Positions 26,977 to 34,451 of a stretch of 64,000 nucleotides of DNA are shown piece after piece. Made by a program: the position numbers and the translations under genes. The DNA comes from Bifidobacterium gallicum DSM 20093 = LMG 11596 (GTDB lineage: Bacteria; Actinomycetota; Actinomycetes; Actinomycetales; Bifidobacteriaceae). Location: contig NZ_JGYW01000004.1 of the NCBI RefSeq assembly GCF_000741205.1, positions 1 to 64,000 of the forward strand, given 5' to 3'. The notes below the pieces were generated by a model. That model was not told the DNA's origin, ran no database searches, and worked only from the letters and a program-made list of their open reading frames with translations. Numbering within the stretch: the stretch's first letter is position 1; every line of letters starts with the position of its first letter.

Positions 26977-28533
26977 TCAGTGGTTCAGCTTGGCTTGCAG
27001 GAGGTCGAGGCCGGTGGTGCCGATGGCCTCGCTCTCGGAGAAGACCCCTTTCTTGAAGGCGGTGGTGGTCTTGCGGTGGAAGAGCGGGTAGATGGGCACT
27101 TCCTCGGCGATTACGTCGTAGCACTGGTTCCAGTACTCTTGGCGTTCCGCGTCGCTCTTGGCGGCCAAGGCTTTGTCCATGAGTCCGTGGAGCTTCTTGT
27201 AGCCGTCGGTGCCGTACCAGAAGGTGCGCTGGCGGGTCCAGGTGTTGTCGCCGTAGAACCAGTTCATGAGCAGGTCGGCATCGTCGCCGAAGACGGAGGG
27301 GTCACCGGCTACGAGGGCCATGGAGAAGTCCGCGTCGTCCTTGTCGGTGATGTTGGGGTAGAGGGCGGAGGATGCCATGGACTGCAGGTCGGCTTCCATG
27401 CCGATCTCGGCGAGGTTGTTCTTGATCTGCGGGGCCAGCTGGGTGATCCAGGACTGGTCGGTGGAGTAGAGGGTGAACTTGACCTTGCCGGTGACGCCGG
27501 CTTCCTTGAGCAGCTCCTTGGCCTTCTCCACGTCGTGGGTATAGACCGTGGAGGCCTGGTGGTAGGCGGGGTATTCCTCGATGAGGTAGCTGGTGGTGGG
27601 GGTCGCCTGGCCGGCCATCTGGTTGTCGATGAGCTGCTGGGCGTCGATTGCGTAGAACACCGCCTGGCGCACCTTCGGGTTGTCGAAGGGGGCTTTCTTA
27701 GTGTTGAACATGATGTAGGGGGCGTTGAAGGCCTGGACGGTCTTGAGGTCGGCGCGTTTGGAGAGCACGTCGAAGGCGAGGGTGGGCACGAGCTCCATGA
27801 CGTCGACCTTGCCGGTCTGCATGGCGGTGACGCGGGCGGTGTCATCCACGGCCACGTTCCACACCATGTTCTTGCATTGGGCGGGGTACTCGCCGTTGTA
27901 CAGGTCGTTCCTCACGAAGGTGACCTTCTGGTCGGTGATCTCCACGTACTTCCAGGGGCCGGATCCGATGGGCATCGCAGTCAGCTGGTCCTTGTCCATG
28001 GTCGCCGGGGCCACCTTGATCAGGGCGAGGCGCTCCTTGAAGGCGGGGAAGGCGTACTTGAGCCTGAAGGTGACCTGGTGGTCGCCCTTGGGTTCGACCG
28101 ATTGGATGAAGTCGAGCATCGGCACGTACAGGCCACCTTTGGTGGTGGAGCGCTTCCAGGAGGCGACGACGTCCTCGGGGGTGACGTCGGTGCCGTCCGA
28201 ATACTTAGCGTTGTCACGCAGGGTGACCACGTACTCGGTGTCGGAGACCTGCTCTGGCTCGTCTTTGGCGAGTGCGTTGTACATGGAGTAGTCGGAGTAG
28301 TTGAAGGCGTAGAGCGGCTCCACCACGTACCAGTTGGCGGACATGGCGAGGGCGCTGGAAGTGGAGTTGGGGTTGAAATCGCGGCTGGCGTAGGCGGCTT
28401 CGGCGGTGATGGTATCCGTCACCGAGGTGCCGCTGGTCGCCTGCTGGCTGCCGCACGCGCCGAAGGCCAGGGCGCCGAAGACGCTGATCAGCGTGACGGC
28501 CGCTGCCTTGAGCAGTATCTGTGTACGCTTCAT
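26977..28533 (-). CDS. nanB: Solute-binding lipoprotein of the sialic acid ABC importer
   Basis: 518 residues, family 5 (DppA/OppA) binding protein. A lipoprotein signal peptide ends LAFGAC, so it is anchored outside the cytoplasmic membrane. SBP family 5 features include SDGTDVTPEDVVASWKRSTT, PIGSGPWKYVEI and NPKVRQAVFYAID. The start ATG at 28533 follows AAGGAA. First gene of the minus-strand operon, directly behind the NanR-type operator promoter. Sialic acid as ligand is inferred from the operon; family 5 proteins otherwise bind peptides, nickel or oligosaccharides. Confidence 0.9.
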   Translation of the reverse strand: MKRTQILLKAAAVTLISVFGALAFGACGSQQATSGTSVTDTITAEAAYASRDFNPNSTSSALAMSANWYVVEPLYAFNYSDYSMYNALAKDEPEQVSDTEYVVTLRDNAKYSDGTDVTPEDVVASWKRSTTKGGLYVPMLDFIQSVEPKGDHQVTFRLKYAFPAFKERLALIKVAPATMDKDQLTAMPIGSGPWKYVEITDQKVTFVRNDLYNGEYPAQCKNMVWNVAVDDTARVTAMQTGKVDVMELVPTLAFDVLSKRADLKTVQAFNAPYIMFNTKKAPFDNPKVRQAVFYAIDAQQLIDNQMAGQATPTTSYLIEEYPAYHQASTVYTHDVEKAKELLKEAGVTGKVKFTLYSTDQSWITQLAPQIKNNLAEIGMEADLQSMASSALYPNITDKDDADFSMALVAGDPSVFGDDADLLMNWFYGDNTWTRQRTFWYGTDGYKKLHGLMDKALAAKSDAERQEYWNQCYDVIAEEVPIYPLFHRKTTTAFKKGVFSESEAIGTTGLDLLQAKLNH

Positions 28534-28602
28534 TGCTTTCCTTGCTTCATTGGAGGGATGGGGCAATGCTTGGAGAAACGTCGTTGTTTCGAAGCTGAGA
28601 TA

Positions 28603-28631
28603 ATCGTAAGACATCAGATGTCTGATTGCAA
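28603..28631 (-). promoter_or_regulatory. Promoter of the nanB operon with NanR-like operator
   Basis: On the minus strand TTGCAA (28626-28631) and TACGAT (28603-28608) are exactly 17 bases apart. The spacer contains ATCAGATGTCTGAT-like dyad 28613-28626 (AGACATC-A-GATGTCT is a perfect 15-bp palindrome). A GntR-type repressor here would occlude RNA polymerase. Confidence 0.75.
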
Positions 28632-28765
28632 ATCGGGCTCAGCGTTTCGTCGGGATGCTTCATGGGAATGTGCTGAATGATTGATGTTAAACGGTTCAGG
28701 TGCCGTAATGCAGGCGTGCATATTTTCTCTCACAGTGAAAAATGGGCATAGGTGCATGAGTTCTG

Positions 28766-28794
28766 TTGTCTGTTGTCTGATGAATTGATACAGT
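28766..28794 (+). promoter_or_regulatory. Promoter of the DUF4862-nanK operon with operator-like site
   Basis: TTGTCT (28766-28771) and TACAGT (28789-28794) are 17 bases apart. GTCTGTTGTCTGAT (28768-28781) matches the 3' half of the sites at 28613 and 32264 (TCTGAT) and overlaps the -35 box. TGTTGTC is directly repeated here. Confidence 0.6.
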
Positions 28795-28825
28795 AGAGGC
28801 AGTCATTCACGTTCAAGGAGGAACC

Positions 28826-29746
28826 ATGACCACCCCTCACTACGTCGTCGGGGCATACGCCTCGCTTCCCGACGACCGCGGCGCCCAAGGGGAGTACTAC
28901 GCGCTCCTCGGTACGCAGCCCTGGATCGACGGCGCCGAACTGCCCTTCCCCGGCGACCTTGCCGCCCCCGGCGCCCGTGCCTGGCTCGCCCGCCGGTTGC
29001 CCGCCCATTGGCACCACAACACCATGACCCTCATCCCGGGCACCATGCAGCACGTCGGCCGCACGCCCGGCTTCGGACTGGCCAGCCCCCAGGAAGAAGG
29101 ACGACTCGCCGCCGTGCGCTTCGCCAAGGATGCGCGCGACGCCATCGCCGCGCTCGCCGACGCCCGCGGTGCCAACGACATCGCCTACCTCGAGATCCAT
29201 ACCGCCCCCACCGCGCTCGCCGACGTCGACGCTATGCGCCGCTCCCTCGCGGGACTGCTCGGCTGGGACTGGCTCGGCACACGCCTCGTCATTGAACACT
29301 GCGACCGCCACATCGACGGCCAGACGCCCGAAAAGGGCTTCCTGCCGATCGAGGAGGAAATCGCCATCGCCCAGGACGCCGGCATCGGCATCACCGTCAA
29401 CTGGGGGCGCAGTTGCGTCGAAGGCCGCGACGCCGCCCTGCCCGAGACCCACGTGCGTGCTGCCGCCGATGCCGGTGTCCTGACTGGCCTCATGTTCTCC
29501 GGCGCCGGCCCCGCCGCCAGTCGCTACGGGTACCCCTGGATCGACGGCCATCTGCCCATGGCCTCCGACGAACCCGTCTCCTGGATGGACGCCGCGCGCA
29601 TCGCCGACTGTACGGCCGCCGCCGACGTGCCCACCCTCGCCTACCTCGGCGCCAAGGTCTGCGTGCCGCCCGACGCCGACCTCGACACACGTGTCGCCCA
29701 CCTCGCCCACATCCACGACGCGGGCCTGCTTAAGGAGGCCGTGTGA
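28826..29746 (+). CDS. DUF4862 family protein of the nan cluster
   Basis: 306 residues with TIM-barrel-like alternation (AYLEIHTAPTAL, LVIEHCDRHIDG, GITVNWGRSCVEGRD). His, Glu and Asp clusters (IEHCDRH, THVRAAADAG) suggest a sugar isomerase/epimerase-like metal site. I know this family mainly as an uncharacterised partner of bifidobacterial nan genes; its reaction is not established. A role as a sialic acid mutarotase, 1,7-lactone hydrolase or ManNAc-handling enzyme is speculation. CAAGGAGGAACC precedes the ATG. First gene of the plus-strand operon, overlapping nanK by one base. Codons are almost entirely C/G-ended. Confidence 0.75.
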   Translation: MTTPHYVVGAYASLPDDRGAQGEYYALLGTQPWIDGAELPFPGDLAAPGARAWLARRLPAHWHHNTMTLIPGTMQHVGRTPGFGLASPQEEGRLAAVRFAKDARDAIAALADARGANDIAYLEIHTAPTALADVDAMRRSLAGLLGWDWLGTRLVIEHCDRHIDGQTPEKGFLPIEEEIAIAQDAGIGITVNWGRSCVEGRDAALPETHVRAAADAGVLTGLMFSGAGPAASRYGYPWIDGHLPMASDEPVSWMDAARIADCTAAADVPTLAYLGAKVCVPPDADLDTRVAHLAHIHDAGLLKEAV

Positions 29747-30717
29747 TGCCCACCTACCTCACCATCGACCTCGGCGGCACCAAGATTGCCACCGGCTTCG
29801 TTACCCTCGACGACGTCGGTGGCACGCCCGTCGTCGAGGACCTGCGCACCATCCCCACCGAAGCCGCCCGCGGCGGCGATGACATCCTGCGCCGCCTCGC
29901 CGCCCTTGCCGCCGACCGCGTGCGCGAACGCGACGGACTCGCCGGCGTGGGCATCGGCTCCGCCGGCGTCGTCGCCGACGGCACCATCATCGCCGCCACC
30001 GACCTCATCCCCCGCTGGACCGGCCAGCGCGTCGCCGACGCGCTCGCCGAGGCCACCGGGCTGGGCGTCGGCATGGTCAACGACGTCGTCGCCCACGGCC
30101 TAGGCGAAGCGCACCACGGAGCTGGCCGCGGCCATGCATGCATCCTCTCCATCGGTGTCGGCACTGGTATCGGGGGCGCCCTCATCGAGGACGGCCATCC
30201 CGTCACCGGCGCGCACGCCGTCGCCGGCCACATCGGCCACATCGCCCACGGTCTCGGCCGCGGCGTGCGCTGCTCCTGCGGCACCGACTGCGGACACATC
30301 GAACCCGTCGCCAGCGGCACCGGCCTGGCCGCCCTCTACAACCTCATGAAGGACGACGCTACGCCGGCCGTCGCCGGTGGCAAGGACGTCTCCGAGCTGG
30401 CGGCCGGTGGCGACGCCTTCGCCGCCGAGGTCATCGCCCGCTCCGCCCGCGCGCTCGGCGAGGCACTCGGCGGCGCCGTCAACCTGCTCGACCCCGACGT
30501 CGTCGTCGTCTCCGGGTCCGTCGCTGAGTCGGGCGCCTTGTGGTGGGACGCCCTGCGCGCCGGTTTTGCCGACTCCGCCATGGCCCTCACCCGTGCCATC
30601 CCGCTGCTGCCCGGCGAGCTCGGGGGCGCCGCACCCCTCATCGGGGCGGCGGTCGCGGCCGCACAGGTCATCGGGGAGCACGCATGCCCCCAGCATCCCT
30701 CCATCGCATCCATATGA
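29746..30717 (+). CDS. nanK: N-acetylmannosamine kinase (ROK family)
   Basis: 323 residues. ROK ATP-binding motif LTIDLGGTKIATGFV at the N-terminus; the catalytic Asp is in GMVNDVVAHG; the ROK signature with zinc ligands is GHIGHIAHG...CSCGTDCGHIEPVASG. It phosphorylates ManNAc to ManNAc-6-P. ATG at 29746 overlaps the previous stop (TGATG) and follows AAGGAGG by 7 bases; an in-frame GTG lies just upstream. ManNAc rather than glucose specificity is inferred from nanE next to it. Confidence 0.92.
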   Translation: MPTYLTIDLGGTKIATGFVTLDDVGGTPVVEDLRTIPTEAARGGDDILRRLAALAADRVRERDGLAGVGIGSAGVVADGTIIAATDLIPRWTGQRVADALAEATGLGVGMVNDVVAHGLGEAHHGAGRGHACILSIGVGTGIGGALIEDGHPVTGAHAVAGHIGHIAHGLGRGVRCSCGTDCGHIEPVASGTGLAALYNLMKDDATPAVAGGKDVSELAAGGDAFAAEVIARSARALGEALGGAVNLLDPDVVVVSGSVAESGALWWDALRAGFADSAMALTRAIPLLPGELGGAAPLIGAAVAAAQVIGEHACPQHPSIASI

Positions 30718-30737
30718 ATAATAAGTAAGGAGTCCCC

Positions 30738-31415
30738 ATGCATCCCCTCATCGAAGGTCTCAAGGACGGTCTCGTCGTCAGTTGCCAGGCCTACCCCGGC
30801 GAGCCCATGCGCCATCCCGAGACCATGGCGCAGATGGCCATGGCCGCTGAGCTCGGGGGTGCCGTCGGCATCCGCTGTCAGGGGCTGGCGGACATTGCCG
30901 CCATCAAGGGCCAGGTCAAGGTGCCTGTCATCGGCATCTGGAAGGAGGGCGACGAAGGTATCTACATCACGCCTACCCTGCGCCACGCGCGTTGCTGTGC
31001 GAACGCTGGCGCGGACATCGTCGCCATCGACGCCACCCGTCGTCCGCGCGCCGACGGACTGACCTACGCAGAGACCGTGCGCGCGCTGCACGACGACGGC
31101 ACGCTCGTCATGGCCGACTGCGGCAGCTTCGCCGACGCCGAACAGGCCGTCGAGGCGGGCACCGACATCATCTCCACCACCCTCGCCGGCTACACCGGCG
31201 AACGCGAGAAGACCGACGGCCCTGACCTCGAGCTGCTGGGGCAGATGGTCGACGCCTTCCCCGGCGTGCCCGTCATCTGCGAGGGGCGCATCCACACGCC
31301 TGCCCAGCTGGCCGAGGTGATGGAAGCCGGCGCATGGGCCGCCGTGGTCGGCACCGCCATCACGCACCCCACCTCGATTACCAGTTGGTTCCGCGACGCG
31401 CTCCCCGCGCGCTGA
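30738..31415 (+). CDS. nanE: N-acetylmannosamine-6-phosphate 2-epimerase
   Basis: 225 residues, TIM barrel. Motifs: GLVVSCQAYPGEPMRHPETM, VPVIGIWKEGDEGIYITPTL (catalytic lysine), DIVAIDATRRPRADG and the phosphate-binding end PVICEGRIHTPAQ...VVGTAITHP. It converts ManNAc-6-P to GlcNAc-6-P, the substrate of NagA. AAGGAGTCCCC precedes the ATG. 20 bases after nanK. Confidence 0.95.
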   Translation: MHPLIEGLKDGLVVSCQAYPGEPMRHPETMAQMAMAAELGGAVGIRCQGLADIAAIKGQVKVPVIGIWKEGDEGIYITPTLRHARCCANAGADIVAIDATRRPRADGLTYAETVRALHDDGTLVMADCGSFADAEQAVEAGTDIISTTLAGYTGEREKTDGPDLELLGQMVDAFPGVPVICEGRIHTPAQLAEVMEAGAWAAVVGTAITHPTSITSWFRDALPAR

Positions 31416-31430
31416 GTGGGAGAGTCCGCC

Positions 31431-32267
31431 ATGCGCATCCTGCACGAACCGCTCACGTCGCTCGACGGCACCGAAGCCGAGCTCGAGTGCTATCTGCTCG
31501 ACAACTTCCCCGAGATCGACGCCGACCGCCGGCGCCCCTGCATCGTCGTCGTGCCCGGCGGCGGCTACCTGGAGTGTTCACCGCGCGAGATGGAGCCGAT
31601 TGCCGTGCGTATGCTCGGCTACGGTTTCCAGGCCTGTGTGCTGCACTACTCGACTGCGCCCTCGCGCTTCCCGACGGCCCTACACGAACTGGCGGCTGCA
31701 GTGGCGATGGTGCGCGCGCACGCCGACGACTGGCACGTCGACCCGCATGCCGTCATGGTGGCCGGCTTCTCCGCCGGTGGCCATCTGGCCGCCGACCTCG
31801 GCGCGGAGTGGAACGGCGCGCTGCTCGCCAGCTTCGGCTTCGACGCCGAGTGCATCCGCCCCGACGGCCTCATGCTCGGCTACCCGGTGATCAGTGCTGG
31901 CGAGTATGCGCACCGGCCTAGCTTCGAGCGACTGCTCGGCGACCGCGCCGGCGAGCAGGCGGTGCGCGACGCCGTGTCGATCGAGCTGCGGGTGACCGCT
32001 GCCTTCCCGCCCACCTTCCTCTTCCACACCATGACCGACGCGACCGTGCCGGTGGCCAACTCGCTGCTGCTGGTAGACGCGTTGCGGCGTGTTGGCGTGA
32101 GCGTGGAGGCGCACCTGTTTCCCACTGGGCGCCACGGTGTGTCCCTCGGGACGCGTGAATCCATGTATGCCGACGGCACAGGCGTGGAGGAGTGCGTGCA
32201 GGTGTGGCCCGACCTGTTCCGTGACTGGATGGGTCGGTTGTCGGGCACCCGTTCCGCTCACAGATAA
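31431..32267 (+). CDS. Alpha/beta-hydrolase, candidate sialate O-acetylesterase
   Basis: 278 residues. Oxyanion-hole strand IVVVPGGGYLECSPRE, nucleophile elbow GFSAGGHLA (Ser of GxSxG), acid residue in TMTDATVPVANS and catalytic His near FPTGRHGVSLG: the BD-FAE/esterase layout of acetyl-sugar esterases. Removing O-acetyl groups from sialic acid before NanA is the obvious role in this operon, but no specificity residue proves it. ATG at 31431 follows GGGAGAG; 15 bases after nanE. Its stop codon lies inside the operator before nanR. Confidence 0.8.
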   Translation: MRILHEPLTSLDGTEAELECYLLDNFPEIDADRRRPCIVVVPGGGYLECSPREMEPIAVRMLGYGFQACVLHYSTAPSRFPTALHELAAAVAMVRAHADDWHVDPHAVMVAGFSAGGHLAADLGAEWNGALLASFGFDAECIRPDGLMLGYPVISAGEYAHRPSFERLLGDRAGEQAVRDAVSIELRVTAAFPPTFLFHTMTDATVPVANSLLLVDALRRVGVSVEAHLFPTGRHGVSLGTRESMYADGTGVEECVQVWPDLFRDWMGRLSGTRSAHR

Positions 32268-32277
32268 GATATCTGAT
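32264..32277. promoter_or_regulatory. NanR-like operator before nanR
   Basis: ATAAGATATCTGAT differs at one position from the symmetric consensus ATCAGATATCTGAT derived from the site at 28613. It overlaps the stop codon of the esterase gene and lies 107 bases before nanR, consistent with autoregulation. I found no good -35/-10 pair around it. Confidence 0.65.
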
Positions 32278-32339
32278 AACATAGGACCAAGGGGATGCCC
32301 GGCGGTGACCGCCGCCGACACCTGCAGACCATTCCGCAT

Positions 32340-32364
32340 CCCTCCATACGCCATGTATGGAGGG
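32340..32364 (+). promoter_or_regulatory. Hairpin in the nanR leader
   Basis: CCCTCCATAC (32340-32349) and GTATGGAGGG (32355-32364) enclose GCCAT, 10 bases before the GAGGAG site of nanR. It could affect translation or be a second operator. Confidence 0.55.
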
Positions 32365-32383
32365 CACTCAACGAGGAGCAATC

Positions 32384-33199
32384 ATGCAAGCCGGTACCTT
32401 CGACGACATCCGCACGCGCATCGCGTCCTTTGCCGCCGTGGTGCCGCCGTCCGCATCGTCCGGTGCGGCGGTGCGCCCCACGGCCCTGCAGACTCCCAGC
32501 CGCTGCGAGGCGGCCATGGACGCCATCAAGTCCTACATCATCCGCAAGGGGCTGCGCCCCGGCGACCCCCTGCCCAATGAGGCCACGCTGTGCGACGAGC
32601 TGGGCGTCTCGCGCTCCTCGGTACGCGAGGCCGTACGCAAGCTCGAGGCACTGCACATCGTGTCCGTGGTGCACGGCAAGGGCATGTTCGTGGGAGACCT
32701 CTCCCTCGAACCCTTGGTGGAGACCCTGAGCTTCCGCGCCATGACCGGGGGCATGGCCGAGATAGGCGAGTTGCGCGACGTGATTCAGGTGCGTCGCATC
32801 CTCGACCTGGGCGTCTCCGAACAGGTCGTGGACGCCATGCGCGGCACCGAGCAGCCGCGCCTGCTGGAGCTGGCTGAGCAGATGGCCGTGAACGCCGCCA
32901 TGAACAAGACCTTCCTCGAGGCGGACATCGAGTTTCATGCCATCGTGCACCGGGCTTCCGGCAACGTGGTCCTCTCCCAGCTGGCCGACAGCCTGTGGCT
33001 GGTGCATATGGCCATCCTGCCGCAGATCGGCCTGTCCGTGAGCGAGGACATCGTGCAGAGCGCCGAGTCCCACCGTGTGATGGTCGAGACCGCCGTCTCC
33101 GGCGATTTGGAGGCCTACCGACAAGCCGTCATCGACCACTATCGTCCGATCGAGGGGATCGTGGAGACGTATATGAGGGGGCATGAGGCCGTGGAGTAG
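32384..33199 (+). CDS. nanR: GntR/FadR-family regulator of sialic acid use
   Basis: 271 residues. An N-terminal extension of about 45 residues precedes the winged helix (NEATLCDELGVSRSSVREAV, then EALHIVSVVHGKGMFVGD). The FCD ligand-binding domain follows, with metal/ligand residues in EADIEFHAIVHRASGN and ESHRVMVETAV. ATG at 32384 follows GAGGAG by 5 bases. Last gene of the plus-strand nan operon. In Bifidobacterium breve a GntR-type NanR represses the nan/nag genes; the three operator-like sites fit the same role here. Confidence 0.9.
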   Translation: MQAGTFDDIRTRIASFAAVVPPSASSGAAVRPTALQTPSRCEAAMDAIKSYIIRKGLRPGDPLPNEATLCDELGVSRSSVREAVRKLEALHIVSVVHGKGMFVGDLSLEPLVETLSFRAMTGGMAEIGELRDVIQVRRILDLGVSEQVVDAMRGTEQPRLLELAEQMAVNAAMNKTFLEADIEFHAIVHRASGNVVLSQLADSLWLVHMAILPQIGLSVSEDIVQSAESHRVMVETAVSGDLEAYRQAVIDHYRPIEGIVETYMRGHEAVE

Positions 33200-33274
33200 G
33201 GACTGTCTGCGCGGCTCAAAGAACGTGCGCAAAGCATGGAATCCGGCGAGAAGCGCTCCGTAATGGCGCATGCG

Positions 33275-33280
33275 TAGACT
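33275..33280 (+). promoter_or_regulatory. -10 box immediately before the FAH-family start codon
   Basis: TAGACT ends 6 bases before the ATG at 33287 and no Shine-Dalgarno sequence is present, so the transcript is probably leaderless. No clear -35 box. Confidence 0.45.
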
Positions 33281-33286
33281 AGAGCT

Positions 33287-34108
33287 ATGAGAATTGCACG
33301 GTTTTTGCATAACGACATGCCTCAGTACGCTTTCGTCCAGGAAGATCCGGCTGATGGCAAGGATTATTTGATTGCGCTCGATGGATTCCCGCTTGCGGGA
33401 GGCGCCATGAACCCGACCGGCGAGCGCTTCCCGTTGGATGGCGATGGCATCCGCTTGCTGTCTCCAATCATTCCGTCGAAGGTCTATGGCTTGGCGAAGA
33501 ACTATGAGGCCCATGCCAATTACATGTATGAGCATGGCCAGTCACCGATCAAGCATGCGCCCGAAGAGATGATGATTTTCATGAAGCCGTCGACGAGCGT
33601 GATTGGCCCTGATGATCCTATTGTCTATCCGACGTTCTCGAACGACATGAACTTTGAGCCCGAAGTCGCTGTGGTCATGGGTCGCATCGCGAAGAACGTG
33701 TCGGTGGCCGATGCGATGGATTATGTGCTGGGCTTTACGTGCACGAATGATGTGACGTTGCGTGATTTGCAGCAAGGCGATCCGATGTGGACGCGTGCCA
33801 AGGGTTTTGACACGTCGTGCCCGCTGGGTCCGTGGATTGTGACGCGTGACGAGTTCAATTGGCAGGATGCGCGTATCTCGTTCACGCTCAATGGTGAACC
33901 AGTAGAGAAGGCCAGTGGTACGACGGCCAATCTGATTCATTCGATTCCTGAGCAAATCGCATTTATCTCGAGCTTCACGACGTTGCTGCCTGGCGATGTG
34001 ATTTTGACGGGTACTCCGGATGCTTCGGGCAAGTTGGAATCGGGTGACGAGTGCGTCGTGCATGTTGATGGCATTGGCGACCTGCGCAACATCGTCGTAC
34101 GCGCCTGA
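33287..34108 (+). CDS. Fumarylacetoacetate hydrolase family protein
   Basis: 273 residues. The FAH fold covers about 60-270: KVYGLAKNYEAHANYM, metal ligands in FEPEVAVVMG and GFTCTNDVTLRDLQQ, KGFDTSCPLGPWIVTRDE, and LLPGDVILTGTPDASG. Family members are hydrolases, decarboxylases or isomerases of 2-oxo-acids, for example acylpyruvases and oxaloacetate decarboxylase FahD1-like enzymes. The exact substrate is unknown. Base use returns here to that of the genes before the island. The start appears leaderless. Confidence 0.9.
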   Translation: MRIARFLHNDMPQYAFVQEDPADGKDYLIALDGFPLAGGAMNPTGERFPLDGDGIRLLSPIIPSKVYGLAKNYEAHANYMYEHGQSPIKHAPEEMMIFMKPSTSVIGPDDPIVYPTFSNDMNFEPEVAVVMGRIAKNVSVADAMDYVLGFTCTNDVTLRDLQQGDPMWTRAKGFDTSCPLGPWIVTRDEFNWQDARISFTLNGEPVEKASGTTANLIHSIPEQIAFISSFTTLLPGDVILTGTPDASGKLESGDECVVHVDGIGDLRNIVVRA

Positions 34109-34240
34109 GAGCGTTGGCGACGGTGAAACTGTCAATGGAGCAAGTGCGGAAATACTCATGAAAAACTCCCAAGCCGAGCACCGCTGACGGGGGCGTTGGC
34201 AATCCCTGAACTTGCTATGAGTTTGCTATGAATTTCATGC

Positions 34241-34277
34241 AAAAGGCTGTCCGCTAAAAGTGGGCAGCCTTTTGTTT
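34241..34277 (+). terminator. Terminator after the FAH-family gene
   Basis: AAAAGGCTGTCC and GGGCAGCCTTTT pair around GCTAAAAGT (one G-T pair), followed by GTTTGTT. Confidence 0.85.
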
Positions 34278-34336
34278 GTTGCGGAGCACAATGGCTGTGT
34301 ACGTAGTAGGTATGCGCGCTGTACTGACGAAACAAA

Positions 34337-34357
34337 GTTGAGCGTAAGTGACTCAAG
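34337..34357. promoter_or_regulatory. HAIR element (HspR operator) before clpB
   Basis: GTTGAGC-N7-ACTCAAG. The actinobacterial HspR consensus is CTTGAGT-N7-ACTCAAG; the right arm is perfect, the left arm has two changes, and the 7-base spacer is exact. HspR control of clpB is established in Bifidobacterium breve. Confidence 0.82.
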
Positions 34358-34451
34358 TTTGGAATAAAGCGGGGGCTGAACGTGTTGGTTGTTGTAGAAC
34401 AACGAACCGAACTGCCGCAAGGTCAGGCAGTTGGTGACATGGGAGGAATAC

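Larger units (their letters stand above)
34109..34451 (+). other. Intergenic region before clpB
   Basis: Contains a terminator (34241-34277) and a HAIR site (34337-34357). The first 130 bases show nothing else recognisable. The clpB leader after the HAIR site is about 90 bases. Confidence 0.7.

Noticed and set aside
24280-28680. Long plus-strand open frames opposite the transporter genes (24280-25911 and 26908-28680)
   Set aside because: Same shadow effect; the minus-strand frames have clear ABC-transporter motifs, start sites and coupled stops.
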